A stretch of 64,000 nt of DNA from Bin87 sp965262485 (GTDB lineage Bacteria; Chloroflexota; Dehalococcoidia; Lucifugimonadales; UBA3495): NCBI GenBank assembly GCA_965262485.1, contig OZ253540.1, positions 62,001 through 126,000 of the forward strand. The letters run 5' to 3'. This document shows, piece after piece, positions 8,202 to 17,033 of the stretch. A program made the position numbers and the translations under genes. Numbering within the stretch: position 1 is the first letter of the stretch; every line of letters starts with the position of its first letter. The notes under the pieces are model-generated. The model was given only the letters and a program-made list of their open reading frames with translations, did not search any database and had not been told where the DNA came from.

Positions 8202-9445
8202 ATGCCGGATCCACAAATGACCAACTTCACCGACAAAACCATCTGGACGGGCGACAACCTGGACATCCTGCGGGGCCTTAACTCTGCGTCGGTTGACCTC
8301 ATCTACCTGGACCCGCCCTTCAACTCCAACCGCAACTATGCCGCTCCGGTGGGCAGCGCGGCGGCGGGCGCGGCGTTCAAGGAACCTGGACGCTGTCCGA
8401 CCTGGACGTGGCCTGGATGGGCCTCATTGCCGACGAGCAGCCGGCCATGTACAAGGTACTGGAGGCCGCCGGCCTCACCCACGGCAAGGGGATGCAATCG
8501 TACCTGTGCATGATGGCGGTACGCCTGCTGGAAATGCGGCGGGTGCTGAAGGATACCGGCTCCATCTACCTGCATTGCGATCCCACCGCCAGTCACTACC
8601 TCAAACTGCTCATGGATGCCATATTTGGGCAGCGTAATTTCATCAATGAAGTGGTCTGGTACTACCGAGGGGCTGGTGTACCCAAAACAGCCCGCGCACG
8701 GCGGCACGACAATCTTCTGTGGTACGCAAAGCAACGCGGCTTACATTATTTCGACCCTGACCCTATCCGTCTGCCCTACGCAGAGGCTACGGTGGAGAGG
8801 TTCAGCCATTGCATAGGCAATGTTCGGGGAGGCTCTAATTTCGGTCAGCAAAGTTTGAATCCCAAAGGCAAACACCCCGACGACGTTATCACTCATATCC
8901 AACCTATCGCTCCATCTGCGAAAGCCAGAATTGGGTACCCTACCCAAAAGCCTATTGAACTCTTGCAAGACATCATATCTTCTTCCAGTAACGAGGGCGA
9001 CGTGGTGCTGGACCCCTTCTGCGGTTGTGCCACCGCCTGCGTCGCCGCCGAGAACCTGGGCCGGCGGTGGATTGGCATAGACATATCGCTCAAAGCTGTC
9101 GAGCTGGTGAATATGCGGTTGCAGCAGACCATGGGCGAGCTGTTTCACAACCGGCTGGTAACGGCCCGCACCGACATACCCCGCCGCACCGACATCGACG
9201 CGCCGCGTCCTTACCGGCAGAACAAGCATGTTCTCTTTGGCCAGCAGGAAGGCCGCTGCAACGGCTGTCGCTCCGCCTTCGAGTTTCGCCACCTGGAAGT
9301 TGACCACGTTATCCCGCAGTCCGGCGGTGGCACTGGTCACATCGAGAACCTGCAACTGCTCTGCGCCCACTGCAACCGGGTCAAGGGGGACCGGCCGCAG
9401 GAGTATCTGGTTGCCCGGCTGCGAGAGATGGGCATGGCGGCGTGA
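8202..9445 (+). pseudogene. Beta-class DNA methyltransferase fused to HNH endonuclease, single frameshift
   Basis: The first frame (from ATG 8202) contains IYLDPPFNSNRNY, the catalytic motif IV. It is broken near 8382, where AAGGAACCTGG appears to have lost one base from the expected AAGGACACCTGG. The second frame continues with VAWMGLIADEQPAMYKVLEA, then DPFCGCATACVAAENLGRRW (SAM-binding motif I), giving the IV-then-I order of beta-class enzymes. The C-terminal 70 residues form an HNH nuclease: C..C, LEVDHVIPQSGGG, IENLQLLCAHCNRVKGD. If intact it would methylate and cleave DNA from one polypeptide. It may be a pseudogene or an assembly error. Confidence 0.8.
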
Positions 9446-9469
9446 GGTAAGCCAGCCGGGAATGATAAA

Positions 9470-10051
9470 ATGACAGCATCCGAAGAAATAACGTTTGCAG
9501 CGCAAATCGCTTTCTATCTGTCGCCTCTGATTATCGCTCTGGTCACTTTCGTCTTGGCTTGGTGGCGTTTCAAGGTGTTCAGAATCAGAGAACCGGCCAT
9601 CACAACTGACCTGCAGGTAACCAGCCGCCAGTGCAGTCCTTCCTACAATGCGCTGAGCGCAGTGGTTGTGCTGACCAATACGTCCAGGGTGGCTGTACGA
9701 ATCACTGGATTGACGTGGTCGGTTCAGGTGCTGTCACCCTACAGCGACGAGGATGTGGAAAGTAAGATTATTGTATATGCGCCCTATATGGAGAGTGTTG
9801 GCTCACCCATTGAGTTCCCGTGGAACGTCAACTACACCGTTTCACGGGCCGATTCGAGGATCTACATGGAACCCGGAGAGTCAAACACGATCAGCATGAG
9901 CTTGGCGATGCCAGATTGGATTGAGGCGGTTGACGTTCTCATTGAATTAGACAGCCCACATAGTTCGGAAGGCTCGTCGTTGTGTTGGGCTGCGCGACGA
10001 CAGCACGACATCAAATCGGAGGTGCGAAATGTCGTTCAAACCCAAGCGTGA
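9470..10051 (+). CDS. Membrane-anchored hypothetical protein
   Basis: I do not recognise this 193-residue protein. One hydrophobic helix lies at about residues 15-32 (YLSPLIIALVTFVLAWW), followed by a soluble beta-rich domain with NTSRVAVRITGLTW near residue 75, typical of an immunoglobulin-like or adhesin-like fold. It begins 24 bp after the methyltransferase-HNH gene and overlaps the next small gene by 23 bp, so the set looks like one transcript. Lower GC and different codon use than the metabolic neighbours suggest it arrived with the methyltransferase. Confidence 0.55.
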   Translation: MTASEEITFAAQIAFYLSPLIIALVTFVLAWWRFKVFRIREPAITTDLQVTSRQCSPSYNALSAVVVLTNTSRVAVRITGLTWSVQVLSPYSDEDVESKIIVYAPYMESVGSPIEFPWNVNYTVSRADSRIYMEPGESNTISMSLAMPDWIEAVDVLIELDSPHSSEGSSLCWAARRQHDIKSEVRNVVQTQA

Positions 10052-10217
10052 TAAGCACTTGCCAAAGGGGCTTGTCCACGGGATTACTTCGATCATATTC
10101 GAAAGCGCATTAGAGCCGGCAAGACCACCTAGCCCGCCAGCAGATCCGAGTGCCAATCCCACTCGCTCAACGTCACCGAACCATAAGGAGGAAAAAGATG
10201 ATCAACAAACCAACTGA
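10029..10217 (+). CDS. Small proline-rich hypothetical protein
   Basis: This 62-residue frame has GGAGG 5 bp before ATG, inside the end of the preceding gene, which argues for real translation. The N-terminal half is basic (FKPKRDKHLPKGL) and the C-terminal half is rich in Pro, Ser and Asn with no hydrophobic segment. No family is recognised. It overlaps the next frame by 20 bp. Confidence 0.45.
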   Translation: MSFKPKRDKHLPKGLVHGITSIIFESALEPARPPSPPADPSANPTRSTSPNHKEEKDDQQTN

Positions 10218-10410
10218 CCACCATGCTACACCAACCCAGCCACCGATCCCAATCCCTGACGAGCGCATTTCGACGGAGGGTTTTGTCTTTTACGAACAAC
10301 TCTCCGTCGCCAAAACGGTCGTGCTTCCTTCCGCACAAATCCGAGCAGCGCCGCCACTGGCCACGCAGAAACCGGCAGAGCCGCCACAATCGAATCCCCA
10401 AGAAAAATAG
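10198..10410 (+). CDS. Small hypothetical protein
   Basis: The ATG at 10198 follows AAGGAGG by 6 bp, the best ribosome-binding site in this cluster. The 70-residue product has an ordered-looking core (ISTEGFVFYEQLSVAKTVVL, about 23-42) between Pro/Gln-rich tails. No family is recognised. Overlap with the previous gene suggests coupled translation. Confidence 0.5.
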   Translation: MINKPTDHHATPTQPPIPIPDERISTEGFVFYEQLSVAKTVVLPSAQIRAAPPLATQKPAEPPQSNPQEK

Positions 10411-10448
10411 TTCGGCTCAGAATCTGCTCTCACGCCTCCCGCAAGCGG

Positions 10449-10745
10449 TTGGGCAGCAGGCAGAGGAACACTGCGATACCCCCGCCGACACCTGGGGTGA
10501 GCGAAGATCCGGAAACGCTCAGCGAGGATGATGTCCTCGACGGCGGCGACTTGCTGCCCGGTTTCACCGACATCACGGGTATCCTCCAATGGTCTAAAGA
10601 CCAACGATTCGCTACCCGCAATGCCCGTTGGCGCAATGCCGACGCACTAGACCCCTTCGTGGAATCTTGGACCATCCAACACACTGCGGAAGACGTGATG
10701 ACGCCGTTTCACCGCGCCCCTGATACCCCAGGGCTTTCCGGCTGA
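10449..10745 (+). CDS. Hypothetical protein, uncertain start
   Basis: A 98-residue frame opens at TTG 10449 without a clear ribosome-binding site. The middle (DPETLSEDDVLDGGDLLPGF) is acidic and the end (TIQHTAEDVMTPFHRAPDTP) looks protein-like. It follows the three overlapping small genes and occupies most of 10411-10766. No family is recognised, and it could be non-coding. Confidence 0.3.
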   Translation: MGSRQRNTAIPPPTPGVSEDPETLSEDDVLDGGDLLPGFTDITGILQWSKDQRFATRNARWRNADALDPFVESWTIQHTAEDVMTPFHRAPDTPGLSG

Positions 10746-10766
10746 TTCTTTGACTGGCCGCAGGCG

Positions 10767-12020
10767 TTAGACGAAGCCTCTCAGATGGGAGGTGCGGGCC
10801 ACCCGATCCACGGCAATATCGAAGGCTGCCTGCCGCAGGGTTAGACCGCTGGCCCTGGACCCGGCCGCTACGCTCTGATAAGCCGGAACGATCCGGTTGT
10901 ACAGTTCCTCATTGACCCTTTCTTCGCTCCAGTCGAACTGCTGAATGTTTTGCGTCCACTCGAAGTAGGAAACGGTAACGCCGCCCGCGTTCACCAGCAG
11001 GTCGGGCAAAACCAGCACACCTCTTTCCTGCAAGACCGTGTCTCCCTCGGGCGTGGTGGGGTGATTGGCGGCCTCCAGGACAACCCGAACGGGCAGACGG
11101 CGCGCCACCTCTTCCCCAATCACGTTTTCGATGGCGGCGGGAACGAAAACGTCGGCTTCCATTTCCAGAATATCGTTGGGAGCGCACTGCTCCCCGCCAG
11201 GAAACCCGTCCACCGAGCCGCTGCGAGACGCAAACTCGGCCAGGGCGGGAACGTCCAGGCCCGCGCTGTTATACACCGCTCCCCTGATGTCCGACACCGC
11301 TACGATGGGAAACCCTTCCTGGTGCGCCAGGCGGCAGAACCAGGAGCCTACATTTCCAAATCCCTGCACGGTGATGCGGGCATGGGTCAGGTCCAGGCCC
11401 ACGTCCCTCGCCGCTTCCTGCAATACGAGAAGCGCTCCCCGTCCAGTGGCCGCCTCCCGGCCAGCCGACCCCCCAACTTCCAATGGTTTGCCGGTAACAA
11501 TGGGCAGCGTATATCCGTGGATCTGGCTGTATTCGTCCATTATCCAGGCCATGGTCTGGGCGTTGGTGCCAAGGTCGGGAGCGGGGATGTCGCGGTAGGG
11601 ACCCAGAATGTGTTGAACGTTCTGGGTATAACGGCGGGTAACGGCGTTGAGTTCCCGCTCACTGAGCGCCAGCGGGTCCAGTTGAATGCCTCCTTTGGCC
11701 CCGCCGAAGGGCAAATCCAACAGGGCGGTCTTCCAGGTCATCAGGGTTGCCAGAGCCCGCACCTCGTCCTCGTCGGCCAGGGGATGGAACCGCAGGCCGC
11801 CTTTATAGGGGCCACGGGCGCCGTTGTGCTGCACTCGGTATCCGGTGAACACCTCAATGTGCCCGTCGTCCATCCGCACCGGGAGGGAAACCCTTAAGTC
11901 CCGCCAGGGTTCGCACAGCATTCGGCAGGTTCCGGCGTCCAACCCCAGGCGCGCGGCGGCCCCGTCGAAGTAGCGTTTCACGTCATCCTGGGCGCTGCGC
12001 TCTTTGCTTACAATGGTCAT
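10767..12020 (-). CDS. gdhA: Glu/Leu/Phe/Val dehydrogenase (glutamate dehydrogenase)
   Basis: The 417-residue length is that of hexameric glutamate dehydrogenases. The substrate domain shows GPYKGGLRFHP, then LPFGGAKGGI with the catalytic-region Lys, and APDLGTNAQTMAWIMDEY with the catalytic Asp. TGKPLEVGGSAGREAATGRG precedes the Rossmann domain, whose dinucleotide loop reads VQGFGNVG. The enzyme interconverts glutamate and 2-oxoglutarate with ammonia using NAD(P). It is a single gene on the minus strand; the specificity for NAD or NADP cannot be fixed from the sequence. Confidence 0.92.
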   Translation of the reverse strand: MTIVSKERSAQDDVKRYFDGAAARLGLDAGTCRMLCEPWRDLRVSLPVRMDDGHIEVFTGYRVQHNGARGPYKGGLRFHPLADEDEVRALATLMTWKTALLDLPFGGAKGGIQLDPLALSERELNAVTRRYTQNVQHILGPYRDIPAPDLGTNAQTMAWIMDEYSQIHGYTLPIVTGKPLEVGGSAGREAATGRGALLVLQEAARDVGLDLTHARITVQGFGNVGSWFCRLAHQEGFPIVAVSDIRGAVYNSAGLDVPALAEFASRSGSVDGFPGGEQCAPNDILEMEADVFVPAAIENVIGEEVARRLPVRVVLEAANHPTTPEGDTVLQERGVLVLPDLLVNAGGVTVSYFEWTQNIQQFDWSEERVNEELYNRIVPAYQSVAAGSRASGLTLRQAAFDIAVDRVARTSHLRGFV

Positions 12021-12247
12021 TACTCCCCCGGTTGGGCCTGATTACAGGGTTTGCCCCTGGGTCCCGAGTCATCTGCCACAGGGCAGGCGAATCCTCTCAT
12101 CTGCTCTCGCTGACAACCACGGATTTCTTGGCCTACGGATTTCTCGGATTGATAAAAACCGTGATGGCCGTCTTCAAAAGCGAGGATAGGCCGATGGCGT
12201 TCCATTATCGCACAGCCCGTCGGGGCTCCAGGTCGCCGGTCAAACAG

Positions 12248-12411
12248 CTCACGCGTACCCGCTTTAATCTGTCATTGTGAGGAGCACAGCGACGTGGCAA
12301 TCTCGTTGAGGTAGAACACACGTCGGCAAACTACCATTGCTACGGCCACGAGATTGCCACGCTGCGCTCGCAATGACAGTAGGCCGGTTTGGCAAAGTGG
12401 GTACGCGTGAG
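12248..12411. repeat. Family B MITE-like element with terminal inverted repeats
   Basis: The ends are CTCACGCGTACCC and, inverted, GGGTACGCGTGAG. Inside are GTCATTGTGAGG and CGCAATGACAG mirror sequences and paired GGCAATCTCGT/ACGAGATTGCC. The rest of 12021-12479 holds no gene that I can support. Confidence 0.75.
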
Positions 12412-12479
12412 GGTCAAACAGAGGGGGCGCTTACCTGATGGTCACGGTAGGAGTAATCAGCATAACGGCCCCGGGTTGG

Positions 12480-13625
12480 TTAGAACAGCTCCCGGCTGGC
12501 TATATCTGCGCCTTTTCGCATGGCCCGCAGCTTCAACCAGACTATGCCCTCGTCCACCCGGTTGGAGCCTGCGGAGGTGTCGAAACCGCAATCGGCGCCG
12601 GCCAGCACGCGCGTGGGGTCGCCTCCGGCGGCGGCCACCGCCTGATGCAACCGGTCAGCCACCAATCGGGGATGTTCCACGTAGTTGGTCTTGGTGTCTA
12701 TGACGCCGGCGACCAACAGCATCCCATCGGGGAGCGGGTGGTCGGGGTAAACGCGATGCTCGTGGGCGTGCCGAGGGTTAGCCATTTCCATCACGAGCGC
12801 TCCAACTTTGGCCTCATAGAGGAGGTCGAGGATTTCCTCCAGCGGCACATCGTAATGGTGCGGGCCCTCGCTGTTGCCCCAGCAGACGTGCAGACGCACC
12901 CGGTCGCGAGGGATGTTGGTTAAGGCGTGGTTGATTGCCCGGATATGCAGGCTCACCAGTTCCTGAAAGGCCGATAGCGGTTCGTCCTGATACGACACGT
13001 GCCGCTCCATGGCCAGGTCGGGGCAGTCCAGCTGCAGCGTCAGGCCGTGCGCGACGATTATCTCGTATTCCTTCCTCAGTTCCTCGGCTAAAGCGAATAC
13101 GTAATCTTCGTGGCTGTCGTAGTAGCGGTTGAACATGGTCAGGGCGACTATGCCGGGCGACGCGGCGGTCATGAACAGTTCTTCCGGTTCGCCGTGGGCG
13201 GCATCGACGACGTCAAGCAACTGCCGGCATTCCCGCTCGACCAGGTCCAGCCGCTCGTACGCCAGCGGGCCAACGCAGGTGGGTACGTCGCGCATCAACT
13301 GCACCACGCGAGGACGCGCCAGCCGGGGAAATTCGTTCTGATCCCGGTGGCCGCGCCGGGTCCAGGCGCCGCCGAAGCCGGACATCCGCTGGGTAACGTA
13401 CGTCGAAAAGCTGATGCGTGATTGTTCGCCGTTGTTGATGACGTCGATCCCGGTCGCCACCTGCGCCGAGAAAACGCCAGCAGTAGCCTCTCGGGCCGCG
13501 GCGTCCAGCGCCGCCTCATCCACCTGCTCGCCCCGCGACACCGCGCCCAGCATCGTCACCAGCCCCTCGGGCCGGGGGAGGCTGCCGGTATGGGTAGTCA
13601 GGATTCGTGCTTCGCTGCGTTTCAT
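12480..13625 (-). CDS. Cobalamin-independent methionine synthase II family protein (MetE C-terminal-like)
   Basis: The chosen start MKRSEARILTTHTGSLPRP gives 381 residues; the sequence upstream is repeat DNA. TTHTGSLPRP is the diagnostic opening of MetE-like barrels. Zinc-ligand regions are visible as LHVCWGNSEGPHHYDVP (His-x-Cys) and a C-terminal DCGFDTSAG with Cys. Family members transfer methyl groups to thiols, but this short form lacks the N-terminal MetE domain, and many such proteins in environmental bacteria act in compound breakdown or unknown methyl transfers. It is monocistronic. The substrate is not assignable. Confidence 0.8.
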   Translation of the reverse strand: MKRSEARILTTHTGSLPRPEGLVTMLGAVSRGEQVDEAALDAAAREATAGVFSAQVATGIDVINNGEQSRISFSTYVTQRMSGFGGAWTRRGHRDQNEFPRLARPRVVQLMRDVPTCVGPLAYERLDLVERECRQLLDVVDAAHGEPEELFMTAASPGIVALTMFNRYYDSHEDYVFALAEELRKEYEIIVAHGLTLQLDCPDLAMERHVSYQDEPLSAFQELVSLHIRAINHALTNIPRDRVRLHVCWGNSEGPHHYDVPLEEILDLLYEAKVGALVMEMANPRHAHEHRVYPDHPLPDGMLLVAGVIDTKTNYVEHPRLVADRLHQAVAAAGGDPTRVLAGADCGFDTSAGSNRVDEGIVWLKLRAMRKGADIASRELF

Positions 13626-13682
13626 GGGGAACTGACCTCGAATCGGGATGGTTAAATTACACTGATTTAGCTGATTCCTACA

Positions 13683-13860
13683 GCAATGACAAAGTGGGTA
13701 CGCGTGCGGCTCCAGGGCCTTTTCAAAGTCCTCCGACCTCCGCTCAAAGTCCCTTAACACCCGCTCATGGTGAGCTTGTCGAACCATCGTTGACCGTCCT
13801 TCGACAGGTTCAGTACGAGCGGGTGGTTTAATTTCACAACTTTGAAAAGGCCCTGATGAG
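13683..13860. repeat. Composite palindromic repeats
   Basis: The stretch contains a solo family B end (GACAAAGTGGGTACGCGTG), an inverted pair (GGGCCTTTTCAAAGT and ACTTTGAAAAGGCCC) and an inner mirror pair around GAGCTTGTCGAACCAT and CCTTCGACAGGTTCAG. The latter motif recurs at 61626-61685. No gene is seen in 13626-13963. Confidence 0.6.
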
Positions 13861-13873
13861 GCTCTGATCCCTA

Positions 13874-13902
13874 TTGCGCTGTCGTGGCGCGGCGCATATT
13901 AT
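13874..13902 (+). promoter_or_regulatory. Putative promoter for dodecin gene
   Basis: TTGCGC and TATTAT are separated by 17 bp and lie about 60 bp before the dodecin start codon. Confidence 0.4.
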
Positions 13903-13963
13903 ACGTTGTCCCTGCGGCCAAGAGAACAAGAACTAGGGTCCGCAGATGCTAACGGAGCGAAAC

Positions 13964-14197
13964 ATGACAACTGGCAGCACTTATAAGGTAGTCGAGCTGG
14001 TAGGATCTTCCAGCGAGAGCGTACAACAGGCCATTGACGGCGCCATCGCCCGGGCTGCGCAGACCATCCGCAACCTCGACTGGTTCGAAGTGCGGGAAAT
14101 CCGCGGCACCATTGACGGAGATCACGCCAACTGGTACCAGGTCAAGGTGGGCCTGGGTTTCCGAGTGGACTCCGGCGAAGACGTCAGCCAAGGCTAG
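13964..14197 (+). CDS. Dodecin
   Basis: The ATG at 13964 follows GGAG by 7 bp and yields 77 residues, close to the 65-75 typical of dodecins. YKVVELVGSSSESVQQAIDG at the start and NLDWFEVREIRGTI in the middle, with the flavin-stacking Trp, are diagnostic. Dodecins assemble into hollow dodecamers that bind riboflavin, FMN or lumichrome and buffer free flavins. The C-terminus GFRVDSGEDVSQG is slightly extended. It is a solitary gene; the luciferase-like flavoproteins nearby give a plausible need for flavin storage. Confidence 0.92.
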   Translation: MTTGSTYKVVELVGSSSESVQQAIDGAIARAAQTIRNLDWFEVREIRGTIDGDHANWYQVKVGLGFRVDSGEDVSQG

Positions 14198-14389
14198 GTC
14201 TGTCGCGCGCTCAGCGCCGCGAGCGACGAGCCCGAGCTGAACGCATCTTGGGCCATCAGCCCGGGTTCGTCGTTTTACAGTGTGAATACGCCGGCGATTT
14301 TTACGGATATTCGACCACCCTGGGAGCGCGGTGGCGGATGAGTTCGTAGCGGTCGGCGGGATCAGGACGCGGACATATTTGTGGACCGC

Positions 14390-14495
14390 GTTGCGCGAAA
14401 ACACCCAGTTGCAGGGCGATTTTCCGCAATACCGATGCGCAGCTGCACACGTTGCAGCGGAGAGTGCGGCAGTGGCGCGGACACTTATCTCAGGG
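14390..14495 (+). pseudogene. Transposase helix-turn-helix remnant
   Basis: One frame reads TDAQLHTLQRRVRQWRG, the segment found in IS21-like transposases and again at 56521-56796. No start, catalytic domain or inverted repeat is present. The remainder of 14198-14571 shows nothing further, so this is a fragment of a lost insertion sequence. Confidence 0.45.
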
Positions 14496-14571
14496 TCGGG
14501 TTTGAGGACGGCTCGTTCCTTCCCGACAATCCAAAACCGGGGTGGGACGCCGCGTATATCGGGTGGGCAGT

Positions 14572-15819
14572 ATGCCAGTAAAAATGTGGTTGGTGATAAC
14601 GTTGCTGGTGGTGGCGCTGGTAGCGCTGACCGGCTGCGCAACCGCAGACGATGCGGAGGTAGAGGCAACGGTGGCCGCGGAATTGACGCGACTGGCGCCG
14701 ACGGCAACTCCTGTACCGACGGCAACCCCGACATTAGCGGGGTTAGTGGCGCGATTCAGGCTCAGCATTGCGCAAATCATCACGCCAACCGGGACGGGAA
14801 CCGGCTTCGTATATGACCCCGCCGGACTGGTTGTCACCAATGCCCACGTGGTGAAAGACCGTGGCCGGATTACGGTAATCCTTAACGGTGTCGAGTATAG
14901 AGGCCAGGTGCTAAACCGTAATGAGGACGCCGACCTCGCCGTAGTGAAAGTGGACTCGGACAGCGATTTTACGGCAGTCTCGCTGGGTAGCGCCGGACGG
15001 GTTGCTCTGGGCGAGGACGTGATGGCGCTGGGATTTCCGTTGAGTTCGCAGTTAGGTGATAACCTCACGGTCACCAGAGGAATTGTTTCCGCGCGCCGGG
15101 AATTTGAGGGCTATGAATATTTTCAAACTGACGCAGCGCTGAACCCCGGCAACAGCGGCGGCCCGTTGCTGAACCGGGATGGCGATGTCATCGGAGTAAT
15201 CACTTTCGGTATTGCGGAAGCCGAGGGCGTGGCGTTTGCTTTGTCGGTGGACGAACTGAACAGCAGCTTGGAAGCTCTATCGCGAGTCCCGCCGACGGCA
15301 ACGCCGCGGCCGACGGCTACAAGGCGGCCAACACCAACACCTGGGCGTACTCCAACGCCCGACTTCAAACGGGTACCTGTCGGAATGCGAATTTATGAAA
15401 GTCCCCAAAACCCCTTCCGTGTTTTGTATCCAGACGGTTGTGGAGCATTACGACGGGTTGCAGACGGAACGTATTCGCACGAAGGCGACTGCGCAGTAGG
15501 CATCGATGAGCATTACAATATGTCGGTTATCATTTATGAATGGACCCCTAGCAATCGGGATTTCAGGGCTGGAGTAACCAGTTACGCTGATAATACGGCA
15601 GAAAAATGGGGTACTACATCGCGTAGCGAAACGGTAAGCCATCAAGGTCTGACTTTACAAGTAATCACTGGAACGAATTACGGTGTTCTCTGGGATATAC
15701 ATGCCTTTTATTTTCACGATGATGGAACTGCATTCAGGATATCTTTTCAACCCTTATTTTCTCAAGCCGCGTTAGATGTGGCATTACAAAGTATACAAAA
15801 TTTCACAGTAGTACGGTAA
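14572..15819 (+). CDS. HtrA-like trypsin-type serine protease, lipoprotein
   Basis: The ATG at 14572 begins a lipoprotein signal (WLVITLLVVALVALTGCATA, lipobox LTGC with Cys near residue 21), so the 415-residue product is exported and anchored. A Thr/Pro linker follows. The protease domain shows the triad: NAHVV (His), DADLAVVK (Asp) and NPGNSGGPL (Ser). No PDZ domain is present; instead a second Thr/Pro-rich linker (about 248-276) leads to a roughly 140-residue C-terminal domain I do not recognise. A role in surface protein quality control is family-based inference. Confidence 0.88.
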   Translation: MPVKMWLVITLLVVALVALTGCATADDAEVEATVAAELTRLAPTATPVPTATPTLAGLVARFRLSIAQIITPTGTGTGFVYDPAGLVVTNAHVVKDRGRITVILNGVEYRGQVLNRNEDADLAVVKVDSDSDFTAVSLGSAGRVALGEDVMALGFPLSSQLGDNLTVTRGIVSARREFEGYEYFQTDAALNPGNSGGPLLNRDGDVIGVITFGIAEAEGVAFALSVDELNSSLEALSRVPPTATPRPTATRRPTPTPGRTPTPDFKRVPVGMRIYESPQNPFRVLYPDGCGALRRVADGTYSHEGDCAVGIDEHYNMSVIIYEWTPSNRDFRAGVTSYADNTAEKWGTTSRSETVSHQGLTLQVITGTNYGVLWDIHAFYFHDDGTAFRISFQPLFSQAALDVALQSIQNFTVVR

Positions 15820-15893
15820 TTGGGGCGAGAGAAGAAAACAAGCCTCGGAAACGCTTTGGATTATTGTAGCCTTAAAATCCTAACAAAAGGGGT

Positions 15894-16388
15894 TTGACAA
15901 AGGTTGAGGAGACTCTACGTTCAGGCAAACCACGTTCGCCCATGGGAGCCTTTCAGCAGATCAGCACCAACCAAGGGATCACCTGCGGCGTGACAACCGA
16001 AGGTCACGTAGTTTGCTGGGGTTCTAATGAAGACGGGCAAGCCACGCCACCGGCGGGAACCTTTCAACAGGTCAGCGCCGGTGGGTTCCATACTTGCGGA
16101 GTGAAGGCCGACGGCAAGGTTGCTTGCTGGGGTTTTAACGGAACGGGGCAAGCCACGCCACCGGCGGGAACCTTTAAACAGGTCAGCGCCGGCTACATAC
16201 ACACTTGCGGGGTGAAGGCCAACGGCAAGGTTGCTTGCTGGGGTTGGAACGAAGACGGGCAAGCCACGCCACCGGCGGGAACCTTTAAACAGGTCAGCGC
16301 CGGCGGGTGGCACACGTGCGGAGTGAAGGCCGACGGCAAGGTTGCCTGCTGGGGCAATAATGATAATGGGCAAGCCACGCCGCCGTAG
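15894..16388 (+). CDS. RCC1-like repeat protein fragment
   Basis: Four repeats of about 37 residues each carry CGVKADGKVACWG, ending GQATPPAGTF, typical of RCC1/BNR-type beta-propeller blades. The DNA repeats of about 111 bp are nearly identical, implying recent duplication. A full seven-bladed propeller needs seven repeats, and no signal peptide is visible, so the protein is short. The start (TTG 15894) is uncertain; ATG 15942 is an alternative. The last repeat ends abruptly at a TAG sitting in the loop of a perfect hairpin. Confidence 0.6.
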   Translation: MTKVEETLRSGKPRSPMGAFQQISTNQGITCGVTTEGHVVCWGSNEDGQATPPAGTFQQVSAGGFHTCGVKADGKVACWGFNGTGQATPPAGTFKQVSAGYIHTCGVKANGKVACWGWNEDGQATPPAGTFKQVSAGGWHTCGVKADGKVACWGNNDNGQATPP

Positions 16389-16401
16389 GCGTGGCTTGCC
16401 C
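16368..16401 (+). terminator. Perfect 14-bp-stem hairpin at the end of the RCC1-like gene
   Basis: GGGCAAGCCACGCC pairs with GGCGTGGCTTGCCC across a 6-base loop that contains the TAG stop. The left arm is repeat coding sequence. There is no T-run, so intrinsic termination is unproven. Confidence 0.4.
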
Positions 16402-16422
16402 GGCAATGTTTGGCAAACAATA

Positions 16423-16998
16423 CTATTGCGACGACGGCCTCACCAGTGTTACCAAGCTGTCAAGTGGGCGCATATGCTCGATAGGTACCTGGTGATTGTG
16501 AACTTGGCGTCCGCCCGTCGGGCCTGTCCACATAGGCACCGTTTGCGCGATGTCACCGATTTTATTCCATCCCAGAATCTCGACATCACCGGCCTTTTTC
16601 AGCAAAAGGTCCATTAACGGCGTCACGATACACCAAATCACAATGTGGGCTTTGGCACGTACCTGCGGCATCTGTGCAACTGAAACGCATCTACCTAGGG
16701 CTAGCCAGTGCTCTGCGCTCCAACATTTGACCTCAACGCGTAAAGTTCGGGAAGCATCCAAATGCAATCCGAGGTCTGCCTCACTCATCCGGTTGGGATC
16801 ACGAAACGCCGCATCGCAGGGTATGTTCAAGTTTGCCGCCCATTGGGCGGACGCCAGTTCTCCAATTTTGCCCACAAGGTGTGACTTGCAGGTGTTGTTG
16901 TAATAACCGGCCCGGCCCTTGAAACGTTCATACGTTTCTTTTGCCATTGACTTGGCATCGTTGAACATATCGTCATTTATATGTATATGTGCGGGCAT
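16423..16998 (-). CDS. PD-(D/E)XK-like nuclease, hypothetical
   Basis: The 191-residue protein starts at an ATG with AAGGAGG 8 bp upstream. SHLVGKIGELASAQW (about 39-53), EADLGLHLDASRTL (about 74-87) and RVEVKCWSAEHW (about 88-99) line up as the Glu, Asp and E-x-K of the restriction-endonuclease fold. That reading is inference, as I do not recognise the family. It lies 35 bp downstream of a small gene on the same strand, so the two probably form an operon. A role as a stand-alone restriction or repair nuclease is plausible. Confidence 0.6.
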   Translation of the reverse strand: MPAHIHINDDMFNDAKSMAKETYERFKGRAGYYNNTCKSHLVGKIGELASAQWAANLNIPCDAAFRDPNRMSEADLGLHLDASRTLRVEVKCWSAEHWLALGRCVSVAQMPQVRAKAHIVIWCIVTPLMDLLLKKAGDVEILGWNKIGDIAQTVPMWTGPTGGRQVHNHQVPIEHMRPLDSLVTLVRPSSQ

Positions 16999-17033
16999 AA
17001 TTGCATCCTCCTTGCGATTTTGAACTGGCGCAA

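Noticed and set aside
15894..16388. CRISPR-like array
   Set aside because: The 111-bp repeats are coding RCC1-type blades without spacers; the MITE and 20-bp repeats elsewhere also lack spacers.
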